Positions 1-7,030 of a stretch of DNA of 11,582 bases are shown piece after piece (position 1 is the first letter of the stretch; each line of letters opens with the position of its first letter). Made by a program: the position numbers and the translations under genes. The notes under the pieces are model-generated. The model had not been told where the DNA came from and did no database searches. It saw only the letters and a program-made list of their open reading frames with translations. The stretch is from Clostridiales bacterium (lineage in GTDB: Bacteria; Bacillota_A; Clostridia; Christensenellales; Christensenellaceae), in the NCBI GenBank assembly GCA_003149735.1, contig QANA01000006.1:10202-21783 (forward strand), given 5' to 3'.

Positions 1-846
1 CGGCAGCTGAGAAAAACGGCGCTGCAGGCGTTCGTATCCCTGCAGAAGTAATATCAGCCCTAATAGCATGAGAAGTACGGCAAAGCAGACATCGCTTAAA
101 AAATGTTTGCCGATGACAATGCGGGAAAAGCCGGAAATTGCAATATAGCATGCGCTGCCGATTTGAATGAGGGGCCGATGTTTGCGGAGGGAAGGGAAAA
201 AAGCGGGTAACAACAGGCTGAGCAGAATGCCACAGGAGGCTGCCGTATGACCGGAAGGAAAAGAAGAGCCGCCTTGGTGGCTGAAAACATACCAGGGACT
301 AAAAGAACCTGCCCCTTGCAAGAGCGTTTCATACCGAGGGCGCCCGGCCAATGCTTTCAACCCCTGCACACAGGCCAGTTCCCAAAGCAGATAACAGCAG
401 CCGAGCATACCCAGCCAAAATAATTTGCGGCAGGCAGATGGGGAACGGCGCTTGAGCAGAGCATATAGTGCCGACTCCATGAGAAAACCTGCAAATAGAC
501 AGAGGAGGCATTGGATAAGCAGGGAAGCATCTGCCCAGATTCCACGCTTGTGCAGATAAGAAAGCCCAACGGCGATGATGGCTGTAAAGACGATGCCCGT
601 CAACAGGCGGCCGAGTATCCGGAGTCCGTGATGTTTACCGCGAACGCTCAGCAGCGCAGTCAACAGAGCGATGGGAAAATAGATAGGGAAAAAGCAGATT
701 GCTTCCAAAATCATGCATAGGGGCTGATTGCGGTGATAAAGCGCTTGGGAAATCGTCAGATCCCAAAAACTGCCGCAAATCAGGCCGACGGCGGCAATTA
801 CGGCGAGTAAAATACAGAACAGACGATAGGATCGGAGTGTACGCAT
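1..846 (-). CDS. PAP2-family membrane phosphatase, C-terminus cut by window edge
   Basis: The frame is open from an ATG at 846 to the left edge (282 codons, no stop), so the C-terminus lies outside the window. All three phosphatase PAP2 motifs are present: LKALAGRPR with K164 and R169-P170; SSFPSGHTA with the catalytic-pocket SGH at 198-200; and SRIVIGKHFLSD with R242, the presumed nucleophile H248 and D252. About 160 residues of mostly hydrophobic sequence precede motif 1, with segments near 8-24, 43-63, 75-93, 107-123 and 142-160, so this is a polytopic membrane protein. Family members dephosphorylate lipid phosphates or pyrophosphates such as undecaprenyl pyrophosphate, phosphatidate or phosphatidylglycerophosphate; the substrate cannot be read here. 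A GGGAGG sequence lies 11 nt upstream of the ATG, a slightly long but workable spacing. The gene is divergent from the MFS transporter at 982. The family call is secure; the substrate is unknown. Confidence 0.88.
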   Translation of the reverse strand, partial: MRTLRSYRLFCILLAVIAAVGLICGSFWDLTISQALYHRNQPLCMILEAICFFPIYFPIALLTALLSVRGKHHGLRILGRLLTGIVFTAIIAVGLSYLHKRGIWADASLLIQCLLCLFAGFLMESALYALLKRRSPSACRKLFWLGMLGCCYLLWELACVQGLKALAGRPRYETLLQGAGSFSPWYVFSHQGGSSFPSGHTAASCGILLSLLLPAFFPSLRKHRPLIQIGSACYIAISGFSRIVIGKHFLSDVCFAVLLMLLGLILLLQGYERLQRRFSQLP

Positions 847-880
847 GTGTTGTATTGCCTCCCGAGTAATATAATGCAGT

Positions 881-889
881 ATCATACCA
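881..889 (-). promoter_or_regulatory. Candidate extended -10 promoter for the PAP2 gene
   Basis: On the minus strand TGG-TATGAT forms an extended -10 element (TGn plus 5 of 6 matches to TATAAT), about 35 nt upstream of the ATG at 846. The -35 position is poor (TAGAAT at 17 nt), which is acceptable for an extended -10 promoter. This is inferred from sequence alone. Confidence 0.4.
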
Positions 890-921
890 CAGGAGAGATA
901 AAAATTCTACTCTGATGTAAA

Positions 922-950
922 TTGACAAGAATAAGCCGGCATGATAGCAT
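922..950 (+). promoter_or_regulatory. Sigma-A type promoter for the MFS transporter
   Basis: A perfect TTGACA (922-927) is followed after exactly 17 nt by TAGCAT (945-950; 4 of 6 matches to TATAAT). Transcription would start near 957, leaving a leader of about 25 nt before the ribosome binding site AGGAAGG at 967-973. The TTG that could open a longer reading frame at 922 is the first half of this -35 box, which argues against using it as a start codon. Confidence 0.62.
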
Positions 951-981
951 GGTGACATTAAAAATGAGGAAGGTAAGAGGA

Positions 982-2166
982 ATGGAACAGGCATCTGTCA
1001 GAAATAGGATATTTGAATATACCTGCTATATGTTTATGCTGCTGTTTGGCGTACAACTGGCGGGATATCAATATAGTCTTATCTATATTATGCAAGAGTT
1101 TTCTTTGAATAATACGACGCTGGGGCTGCTTTCCAGCATGCAGTTTCTGCCCAATCTCATTGTTCCGCTGCTGTGCGGCGGATTAGTGGATCGATATAAT
1201 AAGCGGTGGATTGCAGTAGGTTGTGCAGCGGCATACGCTGTGGGCTGTGCCTGTGTATTTTGCTCTGCCTCTATGGGTATGTTGGTGGCAGGCATTGGAA
1301 TTCTGGCTTGTGGCAGCGCTATGGCACCGGCTGTATTGACGACACTGCTGGCGGAAATGGATCCTGCTAACAGCAATCGTTATGCCAATATGGTGGAAGT
1401 ATTCTACAGCCTGGGCAATGTGGTGGCGCCGGTTGGGCTGGCATGGTTGATTGGGCAGGGAATGCCCTGGCGGGGGCTTTATGCCATTGTGACGGTAGGT
1501 TCGTTGGCGGTGGCGATTGCGCTCAGTTGTATGCACCCCCGGTTGAAGATAGAGTTGACTCAGGCTGCGCAAGAGCCTACCGAAAAATTCCGGCTCAATT
1601 TAATGGCGTGGATGCTGATTGCATTTGCGATGCTGTATAATTTTGTGGAACCCGGTTTCATGACATTTGCTTCTACGTATTTTACCGAAGCAGCAGGGGA
1701 TGCCTGGGGAGCCAGCATTTCCATTTCACTGACCGGGCTGATGATGGTAGTTAGCCGTATGATTGCTATTCGGCTGCGCTGCGCCAAAGAAAAAATGATT
1801 ATGACCGGAGTATTGGGCGCGGGAGTAGCAGGTCTGCTGATGGCATTTTTGCCGGTGAAAGGAATTTCCGTGCTGTGGTGCGTGCTGTTTGGGTTTGTTG
1901 CCGGACCATGCTGGCCAATGATGATGAGTGTGGCAATCGACTGCTTCCCGAATTCTTCCGGGCGGATGACAACGCTGATTATGGTAGGCGGCGGTATCGG
2001 CGGATTGCTGGTAAGCCCCTTGATGGGCATGGTTTCGGATATGGCAGGAATAGCACTTTCCTATCTGGTAGTGACCCTGGCCGCCCTGCTGGGAGCAACG
2101 ACCATCTGGGTGCTGTATCGACATCGGAAAAGAAGGGGAGAATCGCCTGAAAAACAGAGCTCGTGA
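982..2166 (+). CDS. Major facilitator superfamily (MFS) transporter
   Basis: A 394-residue polytopic membrane protein with about twelve hydrophobic segments in two halves, separated by a polar loop near residues 180-205 that holds the sequence TQAAQEPTEKF. The MFS motif A after the second helix is recognisable as GGLVDRYNKRW (66-76). The C-terminus is short and basic, ending in RHRKRRGESPEKQSS. Length and layout fit a single-substrate secondary transporter (symporter or efflux pump) of the cytoplasmic membrane; nothing in the sequence fixes the substrate. The start chosen is ATG 982, because AGGAAGG (967-973) lies 8 nt upstream and the -35/-10 elements at 922-950 would fall inside any longer version. 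Alternative in-frame ATGs at 949 and 964 lack comparable binding sites. The gene is monocistronic: promoter upstream, terminator over its stop codon. Its partner across the divergent promoter region is a PAP2 phosphatase, which gives no clear functional hint. Confidence 0.88.
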   Translation: MEQASVRNRIFEYTCYMFMLLFGVQLAGYQYSLIYIMQEFSLNNTTLGLLSSMQFLPNLIVPLLCGGLVDRYNKRWIAVGCAAAYAVGCACVFCSASMGMLVAGIGILACGSAMAPAVLTTLLAEMDPANSNRYANMVEVFYSLGNVVAPVGLAWLIGQGMPWRGLYAIVTVGSLAVAIALSCMHPRLKIELTQAAQEPTEKFRLNLMAWMLIAFAMLYNFVEPGFMTFASTYFTEAAGDAWGASISISLTGLMMVVSRMIAIRLRCAKEKMIMTGVLGAGVAGLLMAFLPVKGISVLWCVLFGFVAGPCWPMMMSVAIDCFPNSSGRMTTLIMVGGGIGGLLVSPLMGMVSDMAGIALSYLVVTLAALLGATTIWVLYRHRKRRGESPEKQSS

Positions 2167-2176
2167 GCTCTGTTTT
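2151..2176 (+). terminator. Intrinsic terminator overlapping the MFS stop codon
   Basis: A perfect 12-bp inverted repeat, AAAACAGAGCTC / GAGCTCTGTTTT, is separated by only two bases. In RNA the tip would open to a small loop. The right arm ends in a T tract (TTTT, 2173-2176). The TGA stop at 2164-2166 sits at the tip. The arms are A-rich and T-rich at their ends, so it may work in both directions. Confidence 0.65.
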
Positions 2177-2308
2177 GGCAGATGCGGAAAATAGCCGAAA
2201 GCAGGCAATAGATATTTGAAAAAAAGCAACAGATACGGTATGATAAAAGAATAGCAGATATATGCGGGACAAATGAATATGTATTGTATATAAATTGCAT
2301 ATGAGGTG

Positions 2309-2336
2309 TTTGCTGTATGGGAAAAAGGCGTATAAT
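2309..2336 (+). promoter_or_regulatory. Candidate promoter for the glnS operon
   Basis: A perfect -10 hexamer TATAAT lies at 2331-2336, with a weak -35-like TTTGCT at 2309-2314 (spacer 16). Transcription would start near 2343, giving about 54 nt of leader. The rest of the gap 2177-2396 is AT-rich and shows no T-box specifier or antiterminator signature (no TGGNACCGCG-like block), so tRNA-sensing control is not supported. Confidence 0.5.
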
Positions 2337-2396
2337 AAGCATATCAGAAAGCAGATCACCTGATTTTTTATAGTAAAATAAGAAAGGGGCTTAGGA

Positions 2397-4076
2397 ATGA
2401 GCGAAATTTTGAACAATGCACCGGCTGAAGAGATTGATGGAAGACCGGAGAATTTTATCCAGGAATTTATTGAACAGGACCTGGCAGAGGGAAAAGTACA
2501 GACAGTAAAGACCAGATTTCCGCCTGAGCCCAATGGCTATCTGCATATTGGTCATGCAAAGGCGCTGTGGATTGATTTCAGTACAGCGGAAAAATATGGC
2601 GGCAGCTGCAACCTGCGCTTTGATGACACCAACCCGGCCAAAGAAGATGAGGAGTTTGTAGATGCGATCAAAGAGGATATTCATTGGTTGGGCTATCAGT
2701 GGGATAAGCTCTGCTATGGCTCCTCCTATTTTGATCAGTGCTATGAACTGGCGTTAAAGTTGATTCGGAAAGGCGTTGCCTATGTGGATGACCTTACGAA
2801 AGACGAGATGCGGGAATACCGCGGTACATTGACCGAACCGGGCAAGAACAGCCCCTATCGCGATCGCAGCGTGGAGGAAAACCTGGATCTGTTTCTGCGC
2901 ATGAAAAACGGCGAATTTGAGGATGGAACGCATACACTGCGTGCAAAAATCGATATGGCTTCTCCCAATATGAATATGCGCGACCCTGCACTGTATCGTA
3001 TTTTGCATATTTCTCATCACCAGACGGGTGATAAGTGGTGCATTTATCCCATGTACGATTTTGCGCATCCCATCCAGGATGCCATTGAAGGTATTACCCA
3101 TTCGCTGTGTTCTCTGGAATATGAAGCACATCGGCCGCTGTATAACTGGGTAGTGGAGCAGTGTGAGTTTGAGCATAAGCCCCGGCAGATCGAGTTTGCC
3201 CGTTTGAATATTACGGATACCATCATGAGCAAGCGCTACCTGCGCGCGCTGGTGGAAGGCGGCCATGTGGACGGATGGGACGATCCGCGGATGCCTACGC
3301 TGTGCGGTATGCGCCGCCGCGGCTATACGCCGGAGGCGATTAAAGATTTCCTCTCCCGTGCAGGTGTAGCGAAAGCGGATTCGACGATTGATGCCGGAAT
3401 GCTGGAACATTGTGTGCGCGAAGATCTCAACGCACGGGCACCGCGGCTGATGGGCGTGATCGATCCTGTTAAGCTGGTTATTGAGAACTACCCTGAAGGA
3501 CAGAGCGAAGTATTTATGGCAGAGGATATGCCGGGCAGTGAGCATACCCATGCAGTCAGTTTCTCGCGCGAACTGTATATCGAACGAGAGGACTTTATGG
3601 AAGTTGCGCCCAACAAAAAATATTTCCGCCTTTACGTAGGCGGAGAAGTACGCCTCAAAAATGCCTATATCATCAAATGCGAACGGGTTGAGAAAGATGC
3701 GCAGGGCAATATTACGGAAATCATCTGCACGTATGATCCGCTTTCCAAGGCGGGAGATGTCAATGCCGGCCGTAAGATCAAGGGTACCTTGCACTGGGCG
3801 GATGCAAAAACGGCGCTGCCTGCGGAATACCGCATTTATGGGCCGTTGATGGATGATGAAAAAGAGGGCGATTTTATCGAACGCTTGGCTGCCGATTCCA
3901 AAAAAGTTATGCATGGATTTATTGAGCCTGAAATTCGCAATGCACAGCCGGGAGATAAATTCCAGTTGCTGCGCAAAGGGTATTTCTGTGCAGACAGTAA
4001 AGATTTTTCGGCGGAACATATTGTACTGAATATGACTACCGGCCTTAGAGATACCTTTAAAAAAGTAATTAAATAA
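2397..4076 (+). CDS. glnS: Glutaminyl-tRNA synthetase (GlnRS)
   Basis: This cytoplasmic class I synthetase charges tRNA(Gln) with glutamine using ATP. The 559-residue protein is close in length to E. coli GlnRS. The ATP-binding HIGH signature is intact within [16 protein letters not shown] (HIGH at 50-53), followed by the GlnRS hallmark [12 protein letters not shown]. The second signature, MSKR (277-280), sits in [12 protein letters not shown]. The block around [30 protein letters not shown] (from about 196) and the two C-terminal anticodon-binding beta-barrels (about 345-555) match GlnRS rather than GluRS. There is no YqeY-type C-terminal extension. The ATG at 2397 has AGAAAGGGG at 2381-2389 as its binding site. 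gltX follows 32 nt later on the same strand with no terminator between, so the two are probably cotranscribed. A dedicated GlnRS is not universal in Gram-positive bacteria, many of which use GatCAB transamidation, so its ancestry may involve horizontal transfer. The enzyme assignment is very secure. Confidence 0.97.
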   Translation: MSEILNNAPAEEIDGRPENFIQEFIEQDLAEGKVQTVKTRFPPEPNGYLHIGHAKALWIDFSTAEKYGGSCNLRFDDTNPAKEDEEFVDAIKEDIHWLGYQWDKLCYGSSYFDQCYELALKLIRKGVAYVDDLTKDEMREYRGTLTEPGKNSPYRDRSVEENLDLFLRMKNGEFEDGTHTLRAKIDMASPNMNMRDPALYRILHISHHQTGDKWCIYPMYDFAHPIQDAIEGITHSLCSLEYEAHRPLYNWVVEQCEFEHKPRQIEFARLNITDTIMSKRYLRALVEGGHVDGWDDPRMPTLCGMRRRGYTPEAIKDFLSRAGVAKADSTIDAGMLEHCVREDLNARAPRLMGVIDPVKLVIENYPEGQSEVFMAEDMPGSEHTHAVSFSRELYIEREDFMEVAPNKKYFRLYVGGEVRLKNAYIIKCERVEKDAQGNITEIICTYDPLSKAGDVNAGRKIKGTLHWADAKTALPAEYRIYGPLMDDEKEGDFIERLAADSKKVMHGFIEPEIRNAQPGDKFQLLRKGYFCADSKDFSAEHIVLNMTTGLRDTFKKVIK

Positions 4077-4108
4077 CCGAGATAATAACAGATGGAGAAT
4101 AATAAATA

Positions 4109-5563
4109 ATGAAAGTCAGAACAAGATTTGCTCCAAGCCCTACCGGCTATATGCATATCGGCAATTTGCGTACGGCATTGTATGCCTGGCTATTTGCACG
4201 TAAAAATGGTGGCGATTTTATCCTGCGCATTGAAGATACCGATCGCAACCGCCTGGTGGAAGAGGCAGGGGATGTCATTTTCCGCACATTGAAAGATACC
4301 GGCCTCAATTATGATGAAGGCCCGGATGTGGGTGGCGACTATGGCCCCTATGTGCAGAGTGAGCGCAAGGAAATTTACGGGAAATACGCCCGGCTGCTGG
4401 TGGAAAAAGGCGCGGCCTATTACTGCTTCTGCACGAAGGAACGCCTGGATGGCCTGCGCGAACAGGCGGCAGCAGAAGGGAAGGTTTTTAAATATGATAA
4501 GCACTGCATGCATCTTTCCAAAGAAGAAGTGGAACGCCGCATTGCAGCAGGGGAGGAATATGTAATCCGCCAGAACATTCCGCTGGAGGGAGAGTCCTCC
4601 TATGAGGATGCCGTTTACGGAACCATTACCGTGCCCATGTCGGATATGGAGGATAACATTCTGCTCAAATCGGATGGCTGGCCTACCTACAATCTGGCCA
4701 ATGTCATTGACGATCACCTGATGGAAATTACGCACGTTATCCGCGGTATTGAATATCTTTCTTCTACGCCCAAATACAATCTGCTTTACGATGCATTGGG
4801 CTGGCAGAGGCCTACCTATATCCATCTGCCGCCGGTGATGAAGGATAAACAGAAAAAACTTTCCAAACGCAACGGTGATGCCTCTTATGAGGATTTGATT
4901 GCGAAAGGATATTTGAAAGAAGCAATTTTGAATTATATTGCCCTGTTAGGCTGGAATCCGGGTGGCGAACGGGAAATTTTTTCGCTGGAGGAGTTGGCGC
5001 AGGTATTTTCTCTGGAAGGCCTGAGCAAATCTTCGGCGATTTTCGACATGGAAAAGCTGACTTGGATGAATGGCGAGTATATCCGCGCGCTCAGCCCGGA
5101 GGCCTTCCTTGAGCGGGCAAAGCCTTATCTGGAAGCGGCGCTGACTCGGAAGATGGATCTCGCCAAACTGGCGGCATTGATTCAGCCTCGCTTGGAAACG
5201 CTGGCTCAAATTGGAGAAAAGGTAAGCTTTTTCAATGCACTGCCGGAATATGATCTGGCATTGTATACCCATAAAAAAATGAAGACGACTGCGGAAAACT
5301 CCCTGGGCATTCTGATTGCAGCACGACAGGCATTGGCAGAGACGGAGCAATTTACCAATGATGCCCTTTATGCCGCGCTGTTATCTGTGGCAGAGCGGGC
5401 AGAAGTGAAGAGCGGCCGGGTGCTTTGGCCAGTGCGGATTGCCATTACAGGAACGGCAGTGACACCTGGCGGAGCTACGGAAATAGCGGAATTGCTGGGT
5501 AAGGAAGAGACGCTGGCACGCATGGATGCTTCTATTGCCAAGCTGCAGCGGGAGTTGGCCTGA
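4109..5563 (+). CDS. gltX: Glutamyl-tRNA synthetase (GluRS)
   Basis: A 484-residue class I synthetase that attaches glutamate to tRNA(Glu), of normal bacterial length. The N-terminus carries RFAPSPTGYMHIGNLRTAL with the HIGH-type motif HIGN at 16-19, then RIEDTDRNR. The KMSKS-type motif is KLSKR (250-254) in KDKQKKLSKRNGD. A zinc-binding pattern is complete: C106-x-C108, 24 residues, then C133-x-H135, the same CxC-x24-CxH spacing as in E. coli GluRS. The alpha-helical anticodon-binding region covers roughly 320-484. The ATG at 4109 has a GGAG about 11-12 nt upstream. It lies between glnS (32-nt gap) and yfcE (16-nt gap), evidently in one operon. With a true GlnRS encoded next door, this GluRS is expected to be discriminating (charging tRNA(Glu) only); that is inferred from context, not read from residues. 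Confidence 0.97.
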   Translation: MKVRTRFAPSPTGYMHIGNLRTALYAWLFARKNGGDFILRIEDTDRNRLVEEAGDVIFRTLKDTGLNYDEGPDVGGDYGPYVQSERKEIYGKYARLLVEKGAAYYCFCTKERLDGLREQAAAEGKVFKYDKHCMHLSKEEVERRIAAGEEYVIRQNIPLEGESSYEDAVYGTITVPMSDMEDNILLKSDGWPTYNLANVIDDHLMEITHVIRGIEYLSSTPKYNLLYDALGWQRPTYIHLPPVMKDKQKKLSKRNGDASYEDLIAKGYLKEAILNYIALLGWNPGGEREIFSLEELAQVFSLEGLSKSSAIFDMEKLTWMNGEYIRALSPEAFLERAKPYLEAALTRKMDLAKLAALIQPRLETLAQIGEKVSFFNALPEYDLALYTHKKMKTTAENSLGILIAARQALAETEQFTNDALYAALLSVAERAEVKSGRVLWPVRIAITGTAVTPGGATEIAELLGKEETLARMDASIAKLQRELA

Positions 5564-5579
5564 AAGGGGAATGGCAGCC

Positions 5580-6128
5580 ATGAAATTGGTATTTGCATCG
5601 GATATACACGGTTCTGCATACTATTGCGAAAAACTGCTGGAGCGTTATCAGGCGGAGGCAGCGCAAAAGTTGATTTTGTTGGGTGATATTTTATATCATG
5701 GCCCCAGAAATGCACTGCCGCGCGGATATGAGCCGGCGAAAGTTGCGGAAATGCTTAATGGAATGAGAGATGAAATTCTCTGCGTGCGCGGCAACTGCGA
5801 TTCGGAAGTGGATCAGATGGTGCTGCAATTTCCCATTATGGCAGATTATGCGATCCTGTATTTGGGAAGCCGCATGGCTTACCTGACGCACGGCCACATT
5901 CATAATTCTGCGAATCTGCCTCCTTTGCGGGCGGGGGATCTGTTGATTCACGGGCATACTCATGTGCAGGCATTGCAGGTAAATCCGGATCATATTTATA
6001 TCAACCCCGGTTCGGTATCTATCCCTAAGGAAAATAACGTCAATAGCTATATGGTTTATGAAGAAGATTGTTTTACCATTAAATCTATGGCTGGGGAAAC
6101 GATTCGCCAGCTGCGTATCGATTGCTGA
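5580..6128 (+). CDS. yfcE: YfcE-type metallophosphodiesterase
   Basis: A 182-residue calcineurin-like metallophosphoesterase that closely resembles E. coli YfcE (about 184 residues), an enzyme active on phosphodiester model substrates in vitro with a poorly defined physiological role. The dimetal-centre ligands are all visible: D8-x-H10 in FASDIHGS, D36 in LLGDILYHGPRNALP, N72 in VRGNCDSEVDQM, H104 in LTHGH, and H126/H128 in HGHTH. The closing NPGSVSIPK (142-150) is a family hallmark. It has no signal peptide, so it is cytoplasmic. The start is ATG 5580, because AAAGGGGA (5563-5570) then lies 9 nt upstream; the ATG at 5571 directly abuts that site and is less likely, and a longer form from 5526 would run back into gltX. 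It follows gltX by 16 nt and is the last gene before the terminator at 6134-6179. Its link to tRNA charging is unknown and may be positional only. Confidence 0.94.
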   Translation: MKLVFASDIHGSAYYCEKLLERYQAEAAQKLILLGDILYHGPRNALPRGYEPAKVAEMLNGMRDEILCVRGNCDSEVDQMVLQFPIMADYAILYLGSRMAYLTHGHIHNSANLPPLRAGDLLIHGHTHVQALQVNPDHIYINPGSVSIPKENNVNSYMVYEEDCFTIKSMAGETIRQLRIDC

Positions 6129-6133
6129 AGGAT

Positions 6134-6179
6134 AAAATAAAAAAAGGAAGTATCTTCTGATACTTCCTTTTTTTATTTT
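6134..6179. terminator. Bidirectional intrinsic terminator between convergent genes
   Basis: A perfect 21-bp inverted repeat (arms 6134-6154 and 6159-6179) encloses a TTCT loop. The core GGAAGTATC / GATACTTCC is flanked by A-rich DNA on the left and T-rich DNA on the right, so a T tract follows the stem in either direction. It closes the plus-strand glnS operon (stop at 6128) and the minus-strand HAD gene (stop at 6203). Confidence 0.92.
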
Positions 6180-6202
6180 TTCAGAATTGATGGGAAAATC
6201 AC

Positions 6203-6916
6203 TTATGCGTGACGATCTGCCTCCAGAAAAGCGAAGAGATCGCTCCAACTGCCATGGGGAATTGCAGAAAAATCAGCATTTTCAGGATTTTCCAAATAGT
6301 CGGTAAGCAAAAAGATGAAAGCGCCCAATTGCTGAGGAACGACATCTTCTTTTACATGGTTTCCCACCATCAGGCACTGATTGGGCTGTTTATTCAGCGC
6401 ATTGAAAATCTCCTGATAATAGCGAGGGTTCGGTTTGGAAAAATGGCTGTTTTCATATGCTGTGATATAAGCAAAATCACTGCTGTCGGCACCAAGCCAA
6501 CTGAGCCGTGCCTGCATGGCTTCGTTCGGGAAAAATGGGCTGGTTGCCAACACCAATGTATAGCCGGCTTGCTTTAGCTGATCTAATTGTGGACGTACAG
6601 TATACCCTTGGGGGATGAGTGCGCTGACACGATGAAATTCATGCGTGTAAAATTGGTTGAGAGTAGGTTCCAGGCTGCGCGCCTGTGGCCCTAAGGCCAA
6701 GGCAAAGGCATCCCAGAATCTCTCGCGGTTGTTTGCCGTGCCATCGTTAGCAGCCATGGCGGCAGTGCCCTTCCAGAGAGCATCAATATAACTTTGCTTT
6801 TCATAGCCCAGTGGAATCACTTTTTTCAGCATTTCTGCAAAATAGGCTTTGGTAAATGTATCCTGATCTATCGGCATCAAGGTGCCGTCCAGATCTAAAA
6901 GAATGGTATCAATCAT
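6203..6916 (-). CDS. HAD-superfamily hydrolase (predicted phosphatase)
   Basis: A 237-residue soluble protein with the four HAD motifs: motif I LLDLDGTL, with nucleophile D8 and acid/base D10; motif II threonine T125 in LVLATSP; motif III lysine K161 in HFSKPNP; motif IV VGNHVKEDV with E190/D191. An all-helical cap appears to lie between motifs I and II (about 18-110), as in subfamily I phosphatases that act on small phosphorylated metabolites. The substrate cannot be predicted. The start ATG 6916 is preceded by AAAGGAGG (6923-6930) at 6 nt, near-ideal and far better than an upstream in-frame start at 6958. It sits downstream of mgtA on the same strand across 114 nt containing a hairpin and its own likely promoter, so it is probably transcribed separately, possibly with some read-through. 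It is convergent with yfcE. Confidence 0.88.
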   Translation of the reverse strand: MIDTILLDLDGTLMPIDQDTFTKAYFAEMLKKVIPLGYEKQSYIDALWKGTAAMAANDGTANNRERFWDAFALALGPQARSLEPTLNQFYTHEFHRVSALIPQGYTVRPQLDQLKQAGYTLVLATSPFFPNEAMQARLSWLGADSSDFAYITAYENSHFSKPNPRYYQEIFNALNKQPNQCLMVGNHVKEDVVPQQLGAFIFLLTDYLENPENADFSAIPHGSWSDLFAFLEADRHA

Positions 6917-6957
6917 GGGAATCCTCCTTTGAACAGTTTCGTTTAATAAATAAATCA

Positions 6958-6986
6958 ATTATAAAGGAAGCGCTGCAAAAAGGCAA
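6958..6986 (-). promoter_or_regulatory. Candidate promoter for the HAD hydrolase gene
   Basis: On the minus strand TTGCCT (6981-6986; 4 of 6 to TTGACA) is followed after 17 nt by a perfect TATAAT (6958-6963), about 40 nt upstream of the start codon. The -35 box lies inside the loop of the hairpin at 6969-6996. Confidence 0.6.
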
Positions 6987-6996
6987 ATGCAGCGCT
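6969..6996 (-). terminator. Hairpin after mgtA, possible weak terminator
   Basis: A perfect 9-bp stem (AGCGCTGCA / TGCAGCGCT) with a 10-base loop lies 35 nt beyond the mgtA stop. On the minus strand it is followed by TCCTTTATAATT, a poor T tract, so termination would be inefficient. It has no T tract in the plus direction. Confidence 0.4.
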
Positions 6997-7030
6997 CGAA
7001 AACATGATTTTTATAAAGAATCTTTTATCT

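Noticed and set aside
894..913. Imperfect palindrome AGAG-N12-CTCT between the divergent promoters as an operator
   Set aside because: Only the four outer base pairs and two inner ones match, which is easily expected by chance in AT-rich DNA.
635..994. A 119-codon minus-strand open frame overlapping the PAP2 start
   Set aside because: It is in a different frame from the motif-bearing PAP2 frame, crosses the divergent promoter region and has no recognisable domain.
2177..2396. Possible T-box or attenuator upstream of glnS
   Set aside because: There is no T-box core sequence. The only structure seen is a 5-bp ATCAG/CTGAT pairing (2342-2364) followed by a T run, too weak to call.
2754..4019. 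A 421-codon open frame antisense to glnS
   Set aside because: It lies wholly inside glnS, has no family motifs and no placed ribosome binding site. It is explained by codon bias of the sense gene.
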